Positions 57,571 through 64,000 of a stretch of DNA of 64,000 nucleotides are shown piece after piece (the first letter of the stretch is position 1; each line of letters begins with the position of its first letter). The DNA is from Timema cristinae (Eukaryota > Arthropoda > Insecta > Phasmatodea > Timematidae): positions 30,616,421 through 30,680,420 of the forward strand of contig JBCFYV010000100.1 in assembly GCA_039000515.1 (NCBI GenBank), given 5' to 3'. Under the pieces are notes generated by a model. That model did no database searches. It was given only the letters and a program-made list of their open reading frames with translations, and was not told the origin of the DNA. A program made the position numbers and the translations under genes.

Positions 57571-57813
57571 ACCCGCCTCGGTGGCGTAGTTGGCTAACGT
57601 GCTGGTCGTGTTGAGCTCGACTGCTGAGGACGGGAGATTGAGGTTCGAATCTCAGTCGGGTGAACTGGGGGGGGGGTTCCTAAATGGTTTTCCACTCTCC
57701 CTCCACGCAAATGTGGGTTTACTCCCCTAATTCAACCTTCCCAATTCCTATCCATTAGCGTAATTAGTACTTAACGCGTATAACCCGAACGGGTAGTAAG
57801 ACACGGTGCTAAA
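57571..57813 (+). mobile_element. SINE-A
   Basis: Full-length with perfect B box GGTTCGAATCTC. The T1 tail ends in AAACAAACAACAAAC instead of TAA repeats. The left flank CAGCAAACAAA resembles the tail, so the TSD is ambiguous. Confidence 0.93.
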
Positions 57814-57898
57814 CAAACAACAAACAAACAACAAACGCAAACAAGTCCTACATGGTTATACAATCCACAACAATTTTCCTTTAAATACGTAAAAAAAT

Positions 57899-58195
57899 AG
57901 ACCTCGGTGGTTTTGGGGGTAAAGTGCTCACTTCAGTACTCGAGGTTTTTGGGTTAAAACCAAGCTGGGGTTGACTGATTTTTTTATGCGATACAAATAC
58001 GTAGCACAACTTCCTTCGGAGGGAAAGTAAAGCCGTTGGTTCCATGTCGATTGTGGCATGTAAAAAATCCTGGAAGATATGTGAAACTACCTTCTGGCAA
58101 AATTGGTAAGTTATTTCACTCTCGCTCATAGACATTCTCTTGTTTGGATATATTCAGTCGGTTCAGAATGTGCACATTAACTATCTCTAATAAAT
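57899..58195 (+). mobile_element. SINE-E with T2 tail
   Basis: tRNA-like head GACCTCGGTGGTTTTGGGGG, B-box-like GGGTTAAAACCAAGC, body CACAACTTCCTTCGGAGGGA, TCGATTGTGGCATGTAAAAA, CGCTCATAGACATTC, then T2 CAGTCGGTTCAGAATGTGCA and CATTAAC, followed by AAATAAATAATAA. Confidence 0.75.
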
Positions 58196-58489
58196 AAATA
58201 ATAATATAGTAGTAAAAATGCGTGCACAATAATTGGAGGGGTTTTGATCAAGTAATTCAGTTGTTAAGCTCATTTTTATAATACTCTCACCGGCCGTTGA
58301 ATAATAATTGTTCTATACAGTGAATATATTAATTGATACTTTTATTGCGTTGATCTTTCATTTGTTATTTTTATATATTGTAAAAGATTGCGACGCTGAT
58401 TTCACAAATTTAGAATTAAAAATTTTACAGTACTACACATGATTCAATTAAATGCCCGATACCTTAACTCAGTATTTTAATACTGCCTA

Positions 58490-58745
58490 TTTGTATCCGT
58501 TCGGGCTATACGCCCTTAGCTCATTCGTAGCCTCTCAGCATGTTCATACCACGTTCGATTCCTGGCATGGCCGAAAAATTAATCATTGGGGAAATGTGGG
58601 TTTACCCTTTCACAGTGATGAATTAATGGCTAAGGGGCCTGATGTTGTGTCTTTTCTAGAGTTAAGTTAGTTTATAGGTTGTGTGCTGATATAATAAGTT
58701 GGTTCAGAAAGAGCACATTAAATACCACAAATAAATTAAATTAAA
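58490..58745 (+). mobile_element. SINE-H with T2 tail
   Basis: Head CCCTTAGCTCATTCGTAGCC, perfect B box CGTTCGATTCCTGGC, then GGCATGGCCGAAAAATTAAT, GTGGGTTTACCCTTTCACAG, and the T2 tail AAGTTGGTTCAGAAAGAGCA followed by CATTAAATACC. The head start is fused to a T1-like antisense piece TATCCGTTCGGGCTATACGC. Confidence 0.72.
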
Positions 58746-58749
58746 AAAA

Positions 58750-59385
58750 TTATTAAATTAGAATATGAACTCGATTGCTACTTCACTTGAAAAAAATGTT
58801 GATGCTACATTTTGAAATACATTTTAAACAAGAGTGAACGATTTACTATACCTGTAATTCGGTTGGTCAGCGTCATACCGGACATTTAATTCATACACAT
58901 CTTTATCTTTGAATTTGAACCAATGAGAACCTGCCTTATTCAAATTGTTAAGAAGGCTCTCGAAGCTTCTTTAATTTTCATTTCCTGTATTCTACATCGA
59001 ATATAATTGCTGAGGGGACTGCAGGTCTTAACTTCACTTTCTCTCTCTCTCTCTCTGTCAACTGTTGCCAAATCTCCTCGCTCTCAGTTATGTGTGAAGG
59101 TGGTGTGCTGGGGTAAGAAGGAGCTACTGGCAACCTCGACTAACCAACGTTGCCAAACTTGTCTTGAAAATTGACCACATGAAAAGGAGAGAATGAAGCG
59201 CTCTTTTCCAATAGTAACAATGCAGTTCCCTCATCGATGATATCCAGTGTAGGCTGGTGACTTTGGAGTCAGATTAATGATCCCCCTTAGGGAAAGGAAA
59301 TGAATTAACTGCAATTTTTAACTCTTTGAGGCTTCTACACGGGAGAGCACTTAGAGGCGTTGTATACGTTTAGAAATCCCGCATT
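58750..59385. other. No confident feature; (TC)n run
   Basis: A (TC)n microsatellite lies at 59039-59057. 58970-59270 has a more balanced composition with three TTGCCAA/TGGCAAC words. No gene or repeat family recognised. Confidence 0.4.
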
Positions 59386-59394
59386 AATTAAGAC

Positions 59395-59620
59395 TTTTAT
59401 TTATTTAAAGTATTTAACGTGCACTTTCAGAACAGACTGATTATAACAGTACACAACATATAAACTAAATTAAATATATAACAGATACAACAGTCATATT
59501 AATTCATTACTGTTAAAGGGAAACCGACATTTAGTTAATGATAAATATTTGGCCATGCCGGTAATCAAACCCGGGACCCTTAGCTTCGTAGACAAACATG
59601 CTACTGACTAAGATTATTTA
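59395..59620 (-). mobile_element. SINE-H, minus strand, with T2 tail
   Basis: On the minus strand: CTTAGTCAGTAGCATGTTTG, B box GGGTTTGATTACCGGCATGG, TGTCGGTTTCCCTTTAACAG, then CTGTTCTGAAAGTGCACG and TTAAATACTTTAAATAAAT. Same order as 58490-58745. Confidence 0.75.
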
Positions 59621-59624
59621 ATAA

Positions 59625-61360
59625 ATGGCTTATATATATTTATTATCGTTTTCAATTAAATGTAGATGAAAATTATAGGCAAATTTCTGACCATTTATTA
59701 AGTTTTAATTTTTAGTTTAAATTTAAAAAATCAAATAGGTACTATTTACGCGAAATTTATGTTCTTAGATTAAAGAAAATGTTAAAAATCTAAATATTGC
59801 ATTCCTCTATCAAATAAAGTTCATACTTTAGTAGGGTCAAAATAGAAATTTTATGATATTGCGATATTGTTTTATAGGGTTTTGTGTAAGTGGTAACACA
59901 TTTAAAAAAATAATACTTTAAATTTGAACTTTTTAACTAGTCAAAACTTTCACCTACATTTTGTTAAAAACAATAATAAAAAAAAAATCAAACAAATTCT
60001 TAAATAATCCAGGACTAAGTGCGTTTGTTCTGTGTTACAGCTTGAAATAAATGTCTACTCTGATTCTAGATTTTAGTTCTGTGAGACCAGTTATTCTACT
60101 TAAATGCCACTATACAGTAGGATTCTGATAGTAATAAGGACTTTCAAACAAAATTATGGAATAGCCATTGCAGTCTGTGGAAAGAGATAAGGGAATTTAT
60201 GTGCAGCCAAATTTTCGTTTGAAGGGCCTTTTAGAAAATACAAACTTTAGCTGCAACCAAAATTAATAACACCATAGTTATTTATTTACATTATTTTATA
60301 GTTATTAATACTATATATCAAACACGAGAACTGAAAACAGCATGTCCTGATGTGTGAATGGGTGGAAGTAGATCAATAGCTTGATTTTATTACGACTTGA
60401 CATTTGGAGCACTTTTTAGAAAACATAAACATGTTTTATGCATAAGATTTTACTACATTATTAGTGTTATTTTGTAAGTATTTATAATATCTATCCAAAT
60501 AGACAGCTGCGGATAACATGAATTGAAGTATGGATACATGAAAGTAGTGCTAGTAGATTTATTTAGCTGTCAAATATGGCCCTTGCTATGAAAAATGGGG
60601 TGTAGAATCTGTTCATGTTAGCTTTTAACCTGGATGACAGTTCAGAAATCATATGTTTAGGTTTTGGGTTGCTAACACTTATAAAAGATCACTGTTTTGT
60701 TATAAATGCTAAGTTTTTTAATTATACGTGATATTTTCATTGAAAATAACGTAAACTTAACTGTTTTCACACTATTTCATTACTTTTAATAATTTATTTC
60801 TACCCAATCTGAAACAACATTTTAAACATAATTAAAAGTACTTATTCTTCGTTTTTTAATGTTATTTGTGATGTGTAAATAAAGTGTGTACATTAATACC
60901 TTTTAATACAGGCATCGTATTTACTTGGAAAAGAGGAAATACTTGTCATTCTTTGAAAATATAATAAATGGTTTTATGATTATCTCGAAATATTTAACTG
61001 AATAAAATATTTGTTTCCGTCATGTTCAATTTCATGGTTTAAATTCGTCGGTCGCTATTTTGAATCTATGTTCGTTAGATCTTTTGTGAAAGTGCTAATA
61101 TATTTTTAAAAGTGGAATCAAACTATAAATAAGCTTTGTGCAAAACCTCAAATTAATATAAATAACACTGGCTAAATTACTGTCGTTAGACATCACATTC
61201 ATACATTACCATATGTTTTCATTGCATTTATCCAAAGTGACGATGTCAGCTGTTGGTATAGGGATACATTAGGGATTATTTATAGGAACTTTTTAAGTTG
61301 TAATCCAGGTAATCTAAGATTGTGAATGTACTATATGTAGTAATTTATACTTGTATAAGT
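59625..61360. other. No feature recognised
   Basis: AT-rich, no SINE, terminal repeat or notable open frame. The longest feature-free stretch in the window along with 42800-44670. Confidence 0.5.
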
Positions 61361-61365
61361 ATTAT

Positions 61366-61560
61366 ATCCGTGGTGGTGACCGAATAGTCTAAAGCGCTAG
61401 ACTTACATTGCAACGATCGCTGCTGTGGTGCAGTGGGAGAGAATTGGTTGGTTTGGATGTAATCCCAGAAGCGTGAGTTGGGAGTGGCTTCCAACATATG
61501 AGTAATTCTATCTTATTTTAAATCGTTCTCCGCTATGGCTCGCGACGATTAATTATAACC
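61366..61560 (+). mobile_element. SINE-C-like head with unrelated 3' part
   Basis: CCGTGGTGGTGACCGAATAG, TCTAAAGCGCTAGACTTACA and a B-box-like GATGTAATCCCAGAAGCGTG. The body does not match SINE-A/C. Confidence 0.45.
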
Positions 61561-61839
61561 TTAATGATGTGGAGATACATCACAGATATTTATAATCAGA
61601 CTGGGGGATTGAGACGTTGTAACTACATAGTTGACAATATTGGTAGTGTTTACTGTCTGGATCAATTTTACTATCTGTCATTGGTCTGAAGTGCATCCTA
61701 TGTTTTATGCCTTTCACAAAAGGACTGCTACAGATTTAATAAGCCCCAATGGGAGACTGTTATTCAGTGAAATTTTAATTAAAAAATCCTCATTTTAAAT
61801 CATAAAAATCTTTTCAAAACTGACTGTTCAATTACTACC

Positions 61840-62095
61840 ATATCCGCTTCAGTGGCCGGATGGTTTAAGCCATCACTCTCGTGTTTGACTGGCCTGCTGA
61901 AAATAGGGCGATCGGGTTCTAATCCCGGCCAGTTCTACTGATGATGGCTTTTTTTAAATGATTTTTAAATATCCTTCTACCCAAATGTGAGTAGATCATC
62001 TCTAAAATTCTTCCTTCTTTCCCTCTACCCTATTAGAGTAATTATCATACATGCATACATCCTGAACTTGTAGTAAGACGTAGTGATAAAAAGAT
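61840..62095 (+). mobile_element. SINE-C, complete
   Basis: Head ATATCCGCTTCAGTGGCCGG, B box GGGTTCTAATCCCGGCC, CCTTCTACCCAAATGTGAGT, TTAGAGTAATTATCATAC, tail CCTGAACTTGTAGTAAGACG. One of the best preserved SINE-C copies. Confidence 0.82.
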
Positions 62096-62144
62096 AAAAA
62101 AATACTAGCCTCTGTGAGCACGCAGACAAAGACGTCAAGTTCGT

Positions 62145-62345
62145 TTAATTTGATTTGCTGGTGTTGGGGAAGACCGCTTTGTAATTTCTGTCTAGTTTAC
62201 TGAGGGTGATTTTACCTAAATTGTTTCTCATTTCCCTCCAGGCAAATTCACGTACATTTAATATAAATTCAATCTTCCTCGTCCCTAATTTGTTAGTGTA
62301 GTTAAAATGCGTATATCCGGGAAATAAGACACCGTATATAAACAA
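62145..62345 (+). mobile_element. SINE-C, 5'-truncated
   Basis: Starts in the head-body region (TGGGGAAGACCGCTTTGTAA), body CATTTCCCTCCAGGCAAATT, tail TATCCGGGAAATAAGACACC. It follows the previous SINE-C in the same orientation. Confidence 0.65.
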
Positions 62346-62373
62346 AAAGACTGCAGTTCTCCATGGCCTCTGG

Positions 62374-62652
62374 GGTGACCTGGTGGTCTAGGGGTAAGGT
62401 GTCAGACTTCTAAGCTGGCAGGCGGGGTTCAATCCTCGGTCCCGGCACAGATTTATCTGATTACCAAACCTTTCCTTCACCTCTGACAAGACATCTTGTG
62501 AATGTGGGGAATTCCAGGCCTTCACCGTGGTTCGGATTCCACGTTAAACTGTAGGTCCTTCATTTCATCTCACAATCACCCTACCATTACACATTAGCGT
62601 AAGTGCGTATAACCCGAATGGGTAGTAAGACGCGGTGCTAATAATAATCTAA
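62374..62652 (+). mobile_element. SINE-B, full-length, 8-bp TSD
   Basis: Near-consensus head GTGACCTGGTGGTCTAGGGG, complete body, T1 tail, short TAA run. TSD GGCCTCTG at 62365-62372 and 62653-62660. Confidence 0.93.
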
Positions 62653-63121
62653 GGCCTCTGAGATTCGGTCACTGTAAAATACATTTTCAGACGCGTATAT
62701 CAAACCTTAACGACCTCATGAGTAATGTCAGCAAACCATTACTTTGCTGTCAACAAGGCCTTGCCTGGTCGTGGCTCTTGGTCATATTTATAAGTTTAAT
62801 CATATTTCACCGGCTGAGTTGGATCAGTGCCAGGATTCATATCAGGAAGTCCTACGTTCATATACCTGCTGAATGTATTCAGAATATGTTTATACTTTGT
62901 CAGTTACGAAGGTAATGTTATCGTGAAAGTTTTCTACATAGAGATTATGATGGATCTATTTGTGTTCCAAAGAACTTCAAATTGTACGTCCCCATGTCTG
63001 TATGTGTGCACCTGGGTATACAAACCAAATTAGTTTATTGGATTTTGTTCAAACTTGATATTTAAATGTTATGTGGTACTATTTCAATGCCAAATCTGGT
63101 TTATTTTGATTCTATCTATAA

Positions 63122-63375
63122 TATTAATATTTAGCACCGCGTCTTACTACCCGTTCGGGTTATACGCTTTAAGTACTAATTACACTAATGGATTAGGAAT
63201 TGGGAAGGTTGAATTAGAGGAAGTGAATCCGCATTTGCGTGGAGGGAGATTGGAGAACCATTTAGGAAAAAACACTCCCAGTTCGCCCGACCGAGATTCG
63301 AACCTCGATCTCCCCGTACTCAGCAGTCGAGCTCAAAGCGACAAGCGCGTTAGCCAACTACGCCACCGAGGCGGG
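63122..63375 (-). mobile_element. SINE-A, minus strand, 15-bp TSD
   Basis: Antisense T1 TTAGCACCGCGTCTTACTAC to head CCACCGAGGCGGG. TSD TGATTCTATCTATAA (63107-63121) versus TGATTCTCTCTATAA (63376-63390), one mismatch. Confidence 0.94.
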
Positions 63376-63654
63376 TGATTCTCTCTATAAAATTAAGGTT
63401 AGTTTACTTAAGTATGATTCTTGAAAATTTTAAATTTTCCTAAAACAGCTCTATGAATATGTTCAAAATGGGCATATGGGTGTTTTCTCATGAAAAATAG
63501 CATTGCAAAGTTGATTTTAGTAGCAAAATAGATTTAAGAATATCTTATCACTTAATTTTGAAAAATATATGAACCCTATTTATAATAATTTTCAGTTATT
63601 AGTACGTTTAACAACTTAGTTATTAAAAACTCATTTTAACTCAAACTGCACGTG

Positions 63655-63935
63655 TACAATGGCGTTAGTCTCATATGGTCTGGTTTGCTGATGACAAGGG
63701 GTTTGAATCTCAGCTGGGTGTACTGAGGGGGTTTCACCATAATGGTTTCCCGATTTCCCTCCACCAAATGCGGATAGGTTTGTATCCATAACTCCACTCT
63801 ATTTGTCTCCTACCAATAGTATATATGTATATTTATATGTATATGTATATTTATTTATATGTATATGTATATTTATATGTATATGTATATGCATATATGC
63901 GGATAGCTCGGACAGTTAGCAAGGCGTGGATAACT
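63655..63935 (+). mobile_element. SINE-C with internal TATA-type repeat
   Basis: GATGACAAGGGGTTTGAATC, ATAATGGTTTCCCGATTTCC, CTCCACCAAATGCGG, then an ATGTATATTTAT microsatellite (63823-63900), then the tail ATAGCTCGGACAGTTAGCAA and GGCGTGG. The microsatellite has expanded inside the SINE. Confidence 0.65.
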
Positions 63936-64000
63936 GGGGTGGGGACAAGATCTTATTTTAATATGTTGGTATTATTAGGGTTCCTTAAGATATGTGAGCC

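Overview
This is an AT-rich, gene-poor stretch of a metazoan (invertebrate-type) nuclear genome, built almost entirely of transposable elements and their debris. I found no intact host protein-coding gene. Evidence for an animal genome: spliced PIF/Harbinger genes with GT-AG introns, tRNA-derived SINEs with pol III A and B boxes, a Tc1/mariner relic, non-LTR reverse transcriptase relics, and many TAGGCCTA-type palindromes. The phylum cannot be fixed from the sequence. The mariner and LINE protein fragments are of kinds I associate with arthropods, but this is weak evidence.

Region 1 (1-16722) is a direct tandem duplication with a ~10.23 kb unit. Bases 1-6491 match 10231-16722, differing by eye only in about six single-base indels. 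Unit 2 (6492-16722) carries what looks like a complete two-gene PIF/Harbinger DNA transposon (about 6626-15868). A Myb/SANT-like DNA-binding protein gene reads rightward from the left end. A DDE transposase gene with four recognisable exons reads leftward from the right end. The ends are inverted repeats beginning GGCCCGGTTTCATAG / GGGCCGGTTTCATAG, flanked by TAG. Unit 1 enters the window already inside its element. The transposase keeps its D, D and E positions but has an in-frame TGA and has lost a splice donor, so both copies look non-autonomous.

Region 2 (16723-37700) is a graveyard of SINEs and DNA-transposon relics: a MITE at 23858-24280, one arm of a long inverted-repeat element at 25917-26112, a Tc1/mariner transposase relic at 30418-31015 and a hAT-like short element at 31077-31509. 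Region 3 (37720-39530) is a decayed non-LTR reverse transcriptase on the minus strand. Region 4 (40200-50150) has more SINEs, a 154-bp MITE nested inside an old SINE, and a foldback element with ~215-bp arms. Region 5 (50759-55735) holds two minisatellites (63-bp and 46-bp units), the second split by a SINE. Region 6 (55725-64000) has a LINE C-terminal relic, nested SINEs and further SINE families.

SINE families used below (names are mine). SINE-A (~265 bp, A box TGGCGTAGTTGG, B box GGTTCGAATCTC) is young, often with clear target-site duplications (TSDs). SINE-B (~285 bp, head GTGACCTGGTGGTCTAGGGG) is young. SINE-C has a head like GTGGCCGAATGGTCTAA, shares its body with SINE-A, and is old and diverged. 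A, B and C all end in the same 3' tail T1 (GCGTATAACCCGAACGGGTA, then GTAAGACGCGGTGCTAA and TAA repeats), which suggests one LINE partner. SINE-E and SINE-H have different heads but share another tail, T2 (GTTGGTTCAGAAAG..GCACATTAAATA). The strongest biological point is this SINE modularity together with the tandem two-gene Harbinger.
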